64,000 bases of DNA from Bog-473 sp963800725 (GCA_963800725.1 CAWDCE010000024.1:1-64000), one strand, 5' to 3'; shown: positions 36,065 to 44,819, counted from the first letter of the stretch. Notes: generated by a model not told the origin, from the letters alone. Numbers and translations: made by a program.

Positions 36065-37503
36065 TTGGTGTCGGTCGCCAGTTCCTTCGGGCGCCAAAAG
36101 CCGGGCAAGGGGACCTGGTCTTGGCCCCCGGCGTAGCTGGCGAGGCGTTGATGGGCCGCAGCGGAGAAAAGGTCGATGGCGTCGAAGAAACCGGCCGGTC
36201 CGGTGGCTCGCAGTGCCTTGTCGCCCTCACTGCCCGCACGGGGAAGTTGTGGGGTCAAGATCACGAGCGGGGTCACCCCACGGGCGGCCATGACGTGGGC
36301 TCGACCGAGCATCCGCCAGACCGTGTCGGTCTTGGTCATGCCACCGCGAAAGGCCGAATTGGTCCCCGCCACCTCGAAATGCCACGTTGTCCCCTTGGCG
36401 TCCTTGGCCGTGAAGCTCACGACCAGTCCAAGCCCGCGCAAGCGTCGGTTCGGCCGAACGTCGGTGAATCCGGCAGCCGTCAAAGCCGCCGAAGCCAGCG
36501 TCCCGGCGGATGCGCCCGGGTCGAGACGAGCGGTGCCCTGTCCCGGGTCATCTCCGGCCGGTTCGGCCACTTCCTCCTTCAACCGGGCACGGGCAAGGTC
36601 CACGTACGCGGGATCGAGGTCGAAGCCAACCCCACGCCGTCCCGTTCGGTGCGCCGCGACGACAGTGGTTCCCGATCCCAAGAAGGGGTCAAGGACCACG
36701 TCCCCGCTGAAGGTGTACAGCTCGATCAGGCGTTGGGGGAGTTCGACCGGGAACGGTGCGGGGTGACGCACACGATTCGCCGACTCGGGGGGGATGTCCC
36801 ACACATCGAGGGTCAAGGCCATGAAATCGTCGGCTCGAATACTGCTTTCGGATGGCAAGGATGCGGCACGGCGTTCCTTGGGACTCTTGGCCCGCCCGAA
36901 TCGGCCCTTGCTCGCCACGATCACCCGCTCGGTCACGTCTCGCAGCACCGGGTTGGTGGGGGAGCGGAACGAGCCCCAGGCGCACGAGCCGCTGGCTCCC
37001 TCGCCCTTCTGCCAGATGATCTCGCCCCGAGGTAAGAGGCGCAGGTCGTCTTGGAGGATCGACATGATGTCAGCGGCCAGGCTCCGGTAGGGCTTGCGAC
37101 CGAGGTTGGCGACGTTGACGGCGATCCGCCCGCCGGGCTCGAGCACCCGCTTGCACTCGGCGAAGACCTCGCGAAGCAGCTGGAGGTATTCGAGGTAGGA
37201 ACCGGGCACACCCTCTCGGTCAAGTTCCTCCTCGTATTGCTTGCCGGCGAAGTACGGGGGTGAGGTGACGACGAGGGCCACGGAGTTGTCGGGGAGGACG
37301 GTCATGTTCCGGGCGTCACCGCAGATGCAGGTTTCTCGGAGCGGACCGAGAAGTGCGACGTCTTGGTCATCGTTCACCTCGGGTGCTTCGAAGCGCGCGT
37401 AAAAAGCATCGGCGACATGGGACTCTCGGCGTCCGACGCCAAAATTCGAGGTTGAGGTCGCGGCGCGACGACGTGGTGGCACCGGGTCGACCCTATCGCC
37501 CAC
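36061..37503 (-). CDS. beta-class DNA amino-methyltransferase with extra C-terminal domain
   Basis: A 480-aa site-specific DNA methyltransferase. Motif order is IV first (VTSPPYF, residues 79-85) and SAM motif I later (DPFLGSGTT, 272-280), the beta-class N4-cytosine/N6-adenine arrangement. HPAPFPVELPQRLIELYTF precedes motif I, and GVGFDLDPAYVDLARARL follows it. Residues 330-470 are an added domain: AGFTDVRPNRRLRGLGL, then WHFEVAG (E377) and TKTDTVWRMLGRAHVM, ending LPGFW. That pattern is nuclease-like, but assignment is uncertain. It heads a coupled leftward operon. The GTG at 37503 is the longest start; a later one is possible. Confidence 0.85.
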   Translation of the reverse strand: MGDRVDPVPPRRRAATSTSNFGVGRRESHVADAFYARFEAPEVNDDQDVALLGPLRETCICGDARNMTVLPDNSVALVVTSPPYFAGKQYEEELDREGVPGSYLEYLQLLREVFAECKRVLEPGGRIAVNVANLGRKPYRSLAADIMSILQDDLRLLPRGEIIWQKGEGASGSCAWGSFRSPTNPVLRDVTERVIVASKGRFGRAKSPKERRAASLPSESSIRADDFMALTLDVWDIPPESANRVRHPAPFPVELPQRLIELYTFSGDVVLDPFLGSGTTVVAAHRTGRRGVGFDLDPAYVDLARARLKEEVAEPAGDDPGQGTARLDPGASAGTLASAALTAAGFTDVRPNRRLRGLGLVVSFTAKDAKGTTWHFEVAGTNSAFRGGMTKTDTVWRMLGRAHVMAARGVTPLVILTPQLPRAGSEGDKALRATGPAGFFDAIDLFSAAAHQRLASYAGGQDQVPLPGFWRPKELATDTK

Positions 37504-37569
37504 GGGGGCGCAGCCCCGTGATCCACTGGACGCTCGAGATGGCCATGTCGGCAGTGTAGGGAAGGGGTG

Positions 37570-38013
37570 TCACATCTGATAGACGATGAATGACGTCAGC
37601 TGTGCGACCTGGTCGTAGAGGGATCTCGCTCTTCCGTTGAACTCTTGGGTGTGCCAGTACAGATGCCCCGCCCCCCTCGCCTCTGACTCGGCCTTGGCGG
37701 TCTCGATGAGTTGGCGCCCGACGCTGGTTCCTCGCCCGAAAGGAGCCACGAAGAGATCTTCGAGGTAGCAGTACGGACGGCGTGACCACGTGGTCGGGTG
37801 GATGATGCAATGGACCAGGCCGACTCCGTCCTCGTCCTGGGGCCCATCAAGGGCGATGAAGCCAAACATCTGGCCGTCCCCGCCGGTCAAGCGCTCGAAC
37901 GTCGACTTTGTCGTCGCTTCGGAGAGTTCTTCACGGTAGAAGTCGAGATAGCCATGCCACAGCGGGAGCCATTGCGCATAATCACGGCGCTCGAGCGCCC
38001 GAAGGGTTGCCAT
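37570..38013 (-). CDS. GNAT-family N-acetyltransferase
   Basis: A 147-aa acetyltransferase with MATLRALERRDYAQWLPLW at the start, CYLEDLFVAPFGRGTSVGRQLIE (acetyl-CoA R/G-x-G-x-G site), the conserved YWHTQEFNGRARSLYDQV and a C-terminal FIVYQM. This matches small GNATs that act on diamines or amino acids. It is divergent from another GNAT whose start lies 53 bp away. Confidence 0.85.
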   Translation of the reverse strand: MATLRALERRDYAQWLPLWHGYLDFYREELSEATTKSTFERLTGGDGQMFGFIALDGPQDEDGVGLVHCIIHPTTWSRRPYCYLEDLFVAPFGRGTSVGRQLIETAKAESEARGAGHLYWHTQEFNGRARSLYDQVAQLTSFIVYQM

Positions 38014-38066
38014 GACCCCATGTTGGCATTGTCTCGGACCCCGACATTGGCTATACCTCCAGGGCG

Positions 38067-38591
38067 GTGTTGCTCCGACAAGAAGTGCCTGATGATCATG
38101 TAGGCGTCCGCCTCGTTCATACGGAGGCCTTCGCCCGGGAGGGCTCTGACGGAGCAGTGCCCCCAGAGGTCGCATTGGCTGACGAACTGCGCCAAAGCGA
38201 AGCATTCATCCCCGAGCTCTCCGTCGTCGCCGTCGTCGATGGCGCGGTGGTGGGCCATGTCATCGCCACCAGGGCGACCGTCGGCGTAGAGCGTGTGGGG
38301 GCACTCGGACTCGGACCAATCGGGGTGCGGGTCGCCCACCAACGACAAGGGGTTGGTCGCGCCCTCATGGAGCGGCTCATTGAGGTGGTCGACGTGATGG
38401 GCGAGCCGGTCGTCGTCTTGCTGGGAGATCCGCGCTTCTATTCGCGCTTCGGTTTTCAACTCGCGTCACGTCTTGGCATCGACCCGCCCAATGCGGCGTG
38501 GGCCCCCCACTTCTTGGCGCTGACCTTTGGCAACTACGACCCGAGAATCCGGGGTCGCTTCACTTACGCCGAGCCTTTCGATCGCGTCTGA
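38067..38591 (+). CDS. GNAT-family N-acetyltransferase (YhbS-like)
   Basis: A 174-aa acetyltransferase. LSVVAVVDGAVVGHVIATRA is followed by the acetyl-CoA strand and loop LGPIGVRVAHQRQGVGRALM (Q-x-x-G-V-G), then VVVLLGDPRFYSRFGFQLA, typical of the YhbS group. GTG start at 38067; TTG 38070 is next. It forms a divergent pair with the GNAT on the other strand. Confidence 0.85.
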   Translation: MLLRQEVPDDHVGVRLVHTEAFAREGSDGAVPPEVALADELRQSEAFIPELSVVAVVDGAVVGHVIATRATVGVERVGALGLGPIGVRVAHQRQGVGRALMERLIEVVDVMGEPVVVLLGDPRFYSRFGFQLASRLGIDPPNAAWAPHFLALTFGNYDPRIRGRFTYAEPFDRV

Positions 38592-38696
38592 GTTCACCAA
38601 GTCTGGTTTTGGGAGACGTCGAGGGCACCGCCATCGTTTCGCCACCGAATGTGCTGCACAGAGCCAGGCATTGGCCATCGCCGCCTATGGAGCTGC

Positions 38697-39272
38697 TCAG
38701 ATCTTGGCGAGGAAGGAACCAACGCGCCGGTTCATCAACGCCGCGGCGGCGGGGTCATATGAATCGAGGCTGGGGTCGGCAAAGAGGTGTTGGTCCCCCG
38801 GATACAAGAACAGCTCGGCCCGGTCGCCTCGCGCGACCAGGTCGCGTGCTGCCTCGAGGTCCGTGCTCTCGATGAAGAAGGGGTCGGACTGTTTGGCGTG
38901 GATTTGCACCGGCACAGCCCGCGGCCATGGGACACCGAACTCGCTGACCGTAATACATGAGTGGATCAGCAGGGCCCCTTTGGTCCCCGGGCGGGTTTGG
39001 GCCAGCTGTTGGGCGGGCAGTACCCCGAGTGAAAAGCCGATATAGACCAGGTCGTCGGCCAGTCCGTCGACCGCACGCGCGCCCTGTTCGATCACGGTGC
39101 CAAAGGAAATGGACTCGGCAAAGGCCACACCCGCATCGAGGGAAGCGAAGGTACGGCCACCGTAGAGGTCGGGGGTGTGGACGACATGTCCGGCGCGGCG
39201 CAGTTCGTCGGCGAATCCGACAACGCCGGGCGTCAGTCCCTGCGCATGGTGGAACACGATCACTTCAGCCAT
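38697..39272 (-). CDS. dienelactone hydrolase family protein
   Basis: A 191-aa alpha/beta hydrolase: VIVFHHAQGLTPGVVGFADEL, HVVHTPDLYGGRTFASLDAG, nucleophile elbow YIGFSLGV with Ser rather than the Cys of classical dienelactone hydrolases, and the late Asp and His in DPFFIES and YPGDQHLFAD. Family members hydrolyse lactones or esters. GAAGGGAG lies just before the ATG. Stand-alone gene. Confidence 0.85.
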   Translation of the reverse strand: MAEVIVFHHAQGLTPGVVGFADELRRAGHVVHTPDLYGGRTFASLDAGVAFAESISFGTVIEQGARAVDGLADDLVYIGFSLGVLPAQQLAQTRPGTKGALLIHSCITVSEFGVPWPRAVPVQIHAKQSDPFFIESTDLEAARDLVARGDRAELFLYPGDQHLFADPSLDSYDPAAAALMNRRVGSFLAKI

Positions 39273-39363
39273 GGCTCGGCTCCCTTCTCGACGGGTGGGT
39301 TGAATTCGTCGTTAGTTGGCGGACGCCGTCACGCGTCGCATCGTGATCGATGGGCAGGGTCAG

Positions 39364-39729
39364 TCACCACGAGCATAGGCAGAAGGGGTGGCCAATAGGA
39401 TCCGCATAGACCCGGAACTTCTCCTGGGTATCGAGGTGGCGTGCACCAAGGGCCAACGCACGGACGTGGGCTCCGTCAGGGTCGTCGACCGCCAGGTCCA
39501 GATGCATTTGTTGCTGCACCGATGGGTTGGGCCATGTCGGAGCGACGAACCCCTCGGCGCGCTGAAACGTGATGGCGGTACCGCCGCCCGGCGGATCGAG
39601 GGCGACGAAGTCGTCGTCGCCCTCTGGGATGGGCCACTCGAGTAACGCTCCATAGAAGCGGGCCAAGGCGGCGGGATCGGGACAATCGATGGTCACCGAA
39701 TCGAATCGTGGTATGGCTGCTCCCGTCAT
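39364..39729 (-). CDS. VOC-family (glyoxalase-like) protein
   Basis: A 121-aa protein with PRFDSVTIDCPDPAALARFY at the start, GALLEWPIPEGDDDFVAL, QMHLDLAVDDPDGAHVRAL in the middle and a typical DPIGHPFCLCSW end, as in the glyoxalase-like domain of actinobacteria. GGGAGGAG precedes the ATG. No operon partner. One of six VOC genes here. Confidence 0.85.
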   Translation of the reverse strand: MTGAAIPRFDSVTIDCPDPAALARFYGALLEWPIPEGDDDFVALDPPGGGTAITFQRAEGFVAPTWPNPSVQQQMHLDLAVDDPDGAHVRALALGARHLDTQEKFRVYADPIGHPFCLCSW

Positions 39730-39836
39730 CGGGCTCCTCCCTAAAAGACATCTTGGCGCTCGTCACTTCCGAATCGATGCTTCGATATCGACCGGTCCGA
39801 ATCTCCCGTGTACTCGAGGCGCGGCGCGGTGCGAGG

Positions 39837-40013
39837 TCAGCGAACTTTTCGTGGCAGCAGTGCGCCGATGATCCAAAACAAGGGAATGAAGATCCCGATG
39901 ATGAACATCACCCAATGACCCTTGCGGATCGAGATGACCCCCAGGGTGATCAACAGCACGATGTAGATGGCGGCCCAAATACCGATGAAGGCCCCGCTGG
40001 ACGCAATGAGCAT
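39837..40013 (-). CDS. 58-aa two-helix membrane protein
   Basis: A short frame with strong coding signs: AAAGGA 8 nt before the ATG, two clean hydrophobic helices (AFIGIWAAIYIVLLITLGVI and WVMFIIGIFIPLFWIIGALL) joined by the basic loop SIRKGH, and a basic tail PRKVR. It resembles small PLDc_N-like or superinfection-immunity-like membrane proteins, but no assignment is made. Confidence 0.7.
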   Translation of the reverse strand: MLIASSGAFIGIWAAIYIVLLITLGVISIRKGHWVMFIIGIFIPLFWIIGALLPRKVR

Positions 40014-40162
40014 GATGTCGATCCTTTCGCTTCGTCGTCACGAAAGTAGCCCACGAGCCGGCCGAGGTGAAGGGTTGGAGCGGCACAAGCGACGGTGGTG
40101 AAGTCCTCGGCCATTGCGCGCCGCACCACGTGCGTGTCAGCGCAGGGGCTACGTGGTCTCGC

Positions 40163-40168
40163 TAGGAT
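40163..40168 (+). promoter_or_regulatory. -10 box of leaderless promoter for VOC gene
   Basis: TAGGAT ends 7 nt before the GTG at 40176. It also contains AGGAT, so it could be read as a ribosome binding site instead. Confidence 0.4.
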
Positions 40169-40175
40169 CGACCGC

Positions 40176-40583
40176 GTGGCCGGGGTCAATGCGACGGGAC
40201 CGGGTGCACCGATCACGGGACTCTCGCACGTGCAACTTAGGGTGTCCGACGTCGAAGTCAGCGCTCGGTGGTACCGAGACGTGTTGGGTCTGTCGCCCTA
40301 CGCCCGAGACGACGCCATTGGCTACATTGCGCTCGGACATCGAGACGCCAAGATCGTGGTGGTCCTGACCAAGGGCCAACTCGAACGAACCAACGGAGCT
40401 GGCGTCGAGCACCTCGACCACTTGGCGTTTGCCGTCAGCGATTCGGGCGCACTGGCCACGTGGGCCGAGCATCTCAGTGAGCTCGGCATCGATCATCCCG
40501 GCGTGGTCCTAGAGGACGGTCATCCGTCCCTGCAGCTTCGCGACCCCGACGGGGTGGCCATCGAACTGGTTGCCTCGGAGTAA
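40176..40583 (+). CDS. VOC-family (glyoxalase-like) protein
   Basis: A 135-aa protein: ITGLSHVQLRVSDVEVSARW, YRDVLGLSPY, VEHLDHLAFAVSDSGALATW and a C-terminal LRDPDGVAIELVA. The metal-ligand positions (His in LSHVQL, His in LDHLAF, Glu in IELV) are all present, so it may be an active lyase or dioxygenase. The start is GTG 40176; a longer frame exists upstream but has no conserved sequence. Confidence 0.85.
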   Translation: MAGVNATGPGAPITGLSHVQLRVSDVEVSARWYRDVLGLSPYARDDAIGYIALGHRDAKIVVVLTKGQLERTNGAGVEHLDHLAFAVSDSGALATWAEHLSELGIDHPGVVLEDGHPSLQLRDPDGVAIELVASE

Positions 40584-40584
40584 T

Positions 40585-40628
40585 CGCTCACATGCGCGTG
40601 ATTGCTCGGCCGCGCGGGGTGAGCGTTT
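40585..40628 (+). terminator. possible terminator after VOC gene
   Basis: CGCTCAC (40585) pairs with GTGAGCG (40619), with further GC pairing inside, followed by TTT. The long loop and the short U-run make it a weak case. Confidence 0.35.
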
Positions 40629-40686
40629 GGCCCGCCGGACCTCACCCCGATCTTGAGTCTTGGACTTACTGAAGGAGGAAAGCGCA

Positions 40687-41091
40687 GTGCGAGACGCCGA
40701 TCAACGAGGTAGCGCAGGACAAATTGTGTCGACGACAGTCGACCGAAGTGTCGCCGACACCGTCGACCAACTGATTGCGGCCATTGGGGAACGAGGATTG
40801 ATGGTCTTCGCCGTCATCGATCACAGCGGTGAAGCGGCCCGGGTCGGTCTTGAGCTACGTGACACCAAAGTGGTCATCTTCGGGAGTCCCGCGGCCGGCA
40901 CACCGGTGATGCAGGCTGAGCCCTTGGCGGCGCTGGATCTCCCGCTCAAGGTGCTCGTGTTCGACGACGAAGGTCGCACGACCCTCAGTTACACCAATCC
41001 CACCGTCTTGGCCCAACGCTACGGGTTGGGACCCGAGCTGGCGGCTCGGCTGGCGGGCATCGTCCCTCTGGTCGAAGCCGTCGCCAACTGA
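40687..41091 (+). CDS. DUF302 family protein
   Basis: A 134-aa protein of the DUF302 family. Core motifs: VFAVIDHSGEAARVGLELRD, TKVVIFGSPAAGTPVMQAEP and LDLPLKVLVFDDEGRTTLSY. Structures in the family show a small alpha/beta dimer; function unknown. AAGGAGG sits 10 nt before the GTG at 40687, which fixes the start over the TTG at 40660. Confidence 0.88.
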   Translation: MRDADQRGSAGQIVSTTVDRSVADTVDQLIAAIGERGLMVFAVIDHSGEAARVGLELRDTKVVIFGSPAAGTPVMQAEPLAALDLPLKVLVFDDEGRTTLSYTNPTVLAQRYGLGPELAARLAGIVPLVEAVAN

Positions 41092-41152
41092 GGAGATTCG
41101 GCGTGGTTGCTCGGTCCGACGTGGGTGGTTCGGCCGACAACGTGGCGACCGC

Positions 41153-41890
41153 TCAATTCGCCACGCTCGCGAGAATGGCAGCGAAGGTGTCCGGTGAAGT
41201 CACCGCGAGCAGATGGCCCGAGTCGACCCGGATCACCTCGGTTGGCGCGGGGAGCCGCTGGAGCATTTCTTCCTGCGTTCCCACCGGCACCGGGCGGTCC
41301 CGCTCGTTGCAGACGTAGGTGGTGGCGATGCCTGCGACCTTGGACCAGTGGACGGGCTGGAAGTAGTGGTGCACCGTGTCGGGGACACAGCGCACCGGAT
41401 CGGCGACGAAGGCCAAGGTGGCATCGTCGAGGGGCTCGCCCCCATAGGAGTTTCGCAGGGACTCAGGGTCCTCGGGTGTCCCGGGTAGCGTGATCGTTCG
41501 TCCCTCACGTGTTGCGGATTGGATCGCCATGATCAATCCGTCGCGGTGTCGTTGTTTCATGCAGTCAATCCCGTAGCCACCTTCGGCGGGAACGAGCGCC
41601 GCGTTGAGGACGATCTGCGAGACGCGGCCAGCGAGGGCCGAGACGACGCCGGGCACGACGAGGCCACCAGATGAATGGGCGACGAGCGTGATCGGGCCCC
41701 TCGGGGCTGCTTCCTCGATGTCGGCGGCGACCGACGCGACCTCTTGGTCGACCGAGAGCGTCGCAAGATCAGCAGGCCGGTCGGCGCGTCCGGGTAAGTT
41801 CACCGCCAGCACGTCGTGATTGATCAAGGGCAGCAGTCGATCCCAAAAACGCGCCGTGGTGCCGCCCCCGTGGATGAGCACAACCGTCAT
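41153..41890 (-). CDS. alpha/beta hydrolase
   Basis: A 245-aa hydrolase close to the salicylate esterase/HNL-like group: VVLIHGGGTTARFWDRLLP, LAVNLPGRADRPAD, nucleophile elbow VAHSSGGLVVPG (Ser), late VCNERDRPVP (Asp side) and DSGHLLAVTSPD (His). It would cleave esters or act on small ketones or cyanohydrins. Divergent from the YjbQ gene with a 116-bp gap. Confidence 0.87.
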   Translation of the reverse strand: MTVVLIHGGGTTARFWDRLLPLINHDVLAVNLPGRADRPADLATLSVDQEVASVAADIEEAAPRGPITLVAHSSGGLVVPGVVSALAGRVSQIVLNAALVPAEGGYGIDCMKQRHRDGLIMAIQSATREGRTITLPGTPEDPESLRNSYGGEPLDDATLAFVADPVRCVPDTVHHYFQPVHWSKVAGIATTYVCNERDRPVPVGTQEEMLQRLPAPTEVIRVDSGHLLAVTSPDTFAAILASVAN

Positions 41891-42006
41891 GGCGATGTGC
41901 CGCAGGTCGCGATTGTCATGGCCGATGAGATTACCGCGGCGTCGGGCACCGCCACGGGCACGGAGGGCTTGTGGGCCCGAGCGCAAAGCACCAGACTGGA
42001 CCGGCC

Positions 42007-42411
42007 ATGCGGACAATCGAAATCGACATCGACACCTCCACAGCACAATTCGTCGATCTCACTCGGACGCTCGACGACTTTTGTGCCGGCATGAGCGACG
42101 GTCTGGTCAATGTGCTGGTTCCGCACGCAACAGCGGGCCTGGCGCTCATGGAAACAGGTTCTGGATCACAAGATGATCTGGCGGGTGCCCTCGAGCGCAT
42201 GCTGCCGCGAGACAATCGCTACCGGCATGCCCATGGGTCGCCGGGCCACGGGGCGGACCACCTGTTGCCCGCGGTGCTCTGCCCCTCGGTCACCCTTCCG
42301 GTAATCGACGGTCAGGTGGTATTGGGCACCTGGCAGTCACTCGTCCTCGTCGATCTCAACGTCGATAATCCGCAGCGACACGTCCGCTTCAGCTTTGTCG
42401 CTGCACCCTGA
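42007..42411 (+). CDS. YjbQ/UPF0047 family protein
   Basis: A 134-aa YjbQ-family protein: VNVLVPHATAGLALMETGSG (conserved His-Thr/Ala and Glu), LERMLPRDNRYRHAH, HLLPAVLCPSVTLPVIDG and GTWQSLVLVDLN. Some members have weak thiamine-phosphate synthase activity; the true role is unclear. The ATG at 42007 starts the family's N-terminus exactly. Confidence 0.9.
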   Translation: MRTIEIDIDTSTAQFVDLTRTLDDFCAGMSDGLVNVLVPHATAGLALMETGSGSQDDLAGALERMLPRDNRYRHAHGSPGHGADHLLPAVLCPSVTLPVIDGQVVLGTWQSLVLVDLNVDNPQRHVRFSFVAAP

Positions 42412-42666
42412 GGCGACCCGATCCGCGGCGGACCCGCACCGATGAGCACGCCGGGGACTCGCACCATCGCCCAGCTCCGACACGCCCGTCGCTGGGGGAG
42501 CGGACGACGGGCACTCGCCCATTGGGTGCCTGGTCCTCGTGGCCTTGCGCCCTCGGACTTCCTTTCCGCCCGGTCAAGTGGCCCAGCTCGTCACCGTCCG
42601 CGGGTGAAATAGTCGTCCGCGCCGAGTCGTGAAGTAATCTCGACGCACAGAGGTGGAGGGAGCCAG

Positions 42667-43035
42667 GTGCACAGATCTGTCCGTACGGCGGGCGCGATGC
42701 TCTTGGCCTTGGTTGTGGGTTCGACGGGCCTCCTCTCCCTTTCGTCAGCGTCAGGGGCTACCGGCTTTCATTGCCCGGGCACTCCCGGCGCGGCCAATCA
42801 CTCCTTCGCCTATATGGGTGGCACTCCCGGCGCGGCTTCCCCGTCAAGTGCGCTCGCTCAGTTTCTTCGCACCGGAAGTGACGGCCTGCATCTTCCATTG
42901 CGCACGTGGACGCATCCATCGAAGAATCTCTTCGTGTACTCGGGCGTACACGGGATCATTCGCGTCACGACTTCGCGCCTCTCCAAGGGTTCCTACGTCG
43001 TCACTCAGGCGAATCTGACCTGTGCCACGTTTTAG
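42667..43035 (+). CDS. secreted small protein, unknown
   Basis: A 122-aa protein with a signal peptide (RTAGAMLLALVVGSTGLLS, cleavage probably near SSASG-AT). The mature part of about 90 residues has two cysteines (FHCPG and LTCATF) that could form one disulphide, and the near-duplicate GTPGAANHS / GTPGAASPS. GGAGGG precedes the GTG. No family recognised. Confidence 0.65.
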   Translation: MHRSVRTAGAMLLALVVGSTGLLSLSSASGATGFHCPGTPGAANHSFAYMGGTPGAASPSSALAQFLRTGSDGLHLPLRTWTHPSKNLFVYSGVHGIIRVTTSRLSKGSYVVTQANLTCATF

Positions 43036-43195
43036 GGAGTTTGCACAAACGTAGGGGGCAGCCTCACTCCACCGTTCTCCTGCTGTTTCGAATTTCTGGA
43101 CTCTTGCTGGCGCGTCGTTGGTGCGCGTGCCGCCGGTGCGGGTGATCGGCACCATCAGGACCCGAAGCCCCGGTCATGGCCGCCCGATGCGGGGT

Positions 43196-44236
43196 CTATT
43201 CCCTCGAATCAATGGTGTCGTGCGCGTCGTCGAAAAGTGCGTCTTTGCGCTCCTGCTTCCCTTTGATGGTGATCCATCTCACCAAGAGGACAACCAGGGT
43301 CGCCGCCACGATCACTTCGGTCCAGTAGTAGGCGAGAATGTCAATGAGCGAGCCTGGCCCAGGATTGCCGGGAAGGGTCTGGCGAATCAACGGAAATGCA
43401 AACAGGAGTGCAGCGAGGTACGCAAACGCCGCGGTGTCGATCTCATCCTGCTTGCGCATCATCATGATCACCGCCATCGCAACACCGCCGAGGGCCAGGG
43501 CCCACATGAGCGCCATCACGAAGTAGCAGTAGAACTTGACCGGATGAGAACGCGCGAAGGAAACGTCGAACGCGTTATTCACGTAGAAGGGATGCTCCAC
43601 CACCGTCCAACCGCCCACCGAGGAGCTCAAACCCACACACGATGGCAAGAAGGCGCCGCCGGTGCCGAGCCCATTTCGAACTTGAAGTGCGAAGGGTGAT
43701 GTATTGACATAGGTATCCCAGGGATACTTTGCCGTCGATGTGCCGGGTGGACTCGGCGATTTGAGGGTTCCCGGCTCGAGGGGCAGGGTCAGGTCGATGT
43801 CCTGCATGTAATCGCCCTTGACAAACACGAAGGACGACGAGGCGGACGTGTAGGAGGGCGACCCCGATGGCGCACCGGTCGACGAGCTTCCGGACGGATC
43901 CGCGAGAAGGCCTTGGGTGGCCACGGTCATCGAGCGCGCCAGCGTGGAGAAATCCTGAGATTGGTCCTCGTTGATCAGATTTCCATTTGGAGTGAAGTCC
44001 ACCCGCACGGTCGCGCTGAGCGTATCGGTGTCAACGGCGATGATCGTTGCGGCAATGAACACGTAGTTGGGGCTATTGGTACTTCCCTCGCACGCGCCCT
44101 GTGTTGTGCCTCGCACCGCAGAGGAGTAGTCGCTCCATGATCGGTCGATGCCGACGGCTACGGCCACCACGATCAGGGGGAGCACGATCGCAACCGCCCA
44201 CCAGTGTCGGTGCCTTTGTATGAATCCTTGCGCCAC
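43196..44236 (-). CDS. DUF4436 family membrane protein
   Basis: About 346 aa. One N-terminal helix (WWAVAIVLPLIVVAVAVG), a large outer beta domain with the family's YPWDTYVN motif and a Ser/Gly/Pro-rich insert, then four C-terminal helices (YFVMALMWALALGGVAMAVI onward) and a charged cytoplasmic end. This is the layout of DUF4436 proteins of mycobacteria and relatives. Function unknown. GTG 44236 has GGAG 8 nt upstream; TTG 44266 is the longer choice. Confidence 0.8.
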   Translation of the reverse strand: MAQGFIQRHRHWWAVAIVLPLIVVAVAVGIDRSWSDYSSAVRGTTQGACEGSTNSPNYVFIAATIIAVDTDTLSATVRVDFTPNGNLINEDQSQDFSTLARSMTVATQGLLADPSGSSSTGAPSGSPSYTSASSSFVFVKGDYMQDIDLTLPLEPGTLKSPSPPGTSTAKYPWDTYVNTSPFALQVRNGLGTGGAFLPSCVGLSSSVGGWTVVEHPFYVNNAFDVSFARSHPVKFYCYFVMALMWALALGGVAMAVIMMMRKQDEIDTAAFAYLAALLFAFPLIRQTLPGNPGPGSLIDILAYYWTEVIVAATLVVLLVRWITIKGKQERKDALFDDAHDTIDSRE

Positions 44237-44519
44237 CGTGTCGCTCCATTCACGCCTGGTGACCAACGAAATGGGTGAACTTCGGGGGTATCCGGATCTC
44301 GAAGTTCACCCCGGGTTGCAAAGTAACACCCCAGATGCCAAACGTGCTTCCGAGATCTGTCGCTGGGCCGCTGTCGCTGGCCTCGTTCGCCACGAGTGCG
44401 CATGACCGGACCAGCGGTGAGGGGGCGCCGGGCGGTCCCGCAAGCTTTTGATCTCCACCCATAGTCCCGCAAGGTTGACCGCCAGCACGTGCCAGGCGAC
44501 GGTGGAAGAATCCCTTGGT

Positions 44520-44819
44520 ATGGACGAACCTCCCGAGCTCGAAAATAACCGGCACTGGAGGATGGCGGTCTGGTCCCTGCGGGTGGGGTATGTCGGGCTG
44601 GTGGTTGCCACGGCGGGCCTGATCGTCATGGCATTGGATTCCACGCCGTGGCTGCTGGCCGTTGGCGTGATCATCTGGCTTGCCACCGTTGCGGTCACGC
44701 TGGCCGGCTTCTTGTGGACGCGCCGCCAACTTCCTGAGCCTCCACCTGGCCTCTGGTCGATGCGGCTCATGCTCGTCTACGACACGTTCCATGCCCGGTC
44801 GCCACACCGAGGTCCCTGA
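44520..44819 (+). CDS. small two-helix membrane protein, unknown
   Basis: A 99-aa protein: hydrophilic start (MDEPPELENNRHWRMAVW), helix 1 (VGYVGLVVATAGLIVMAL), short turn, helix 2 (LLAVGVIIWLATVAVTLAG), then a basic tail with LMLVYDTFH. It looks like a real small membrane protein family of actinobacteria, but I cannot name it. Confidence 0.65.
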   Translation: MDEPPELENNRHWRMAVWSLRVGYVGLVVATAGLIVMALDSTPWLLAVGVIIWLATVAVTLAGFLWTRRQLPEPPPGLWSMRLMLVYDTFHARSPHRGP

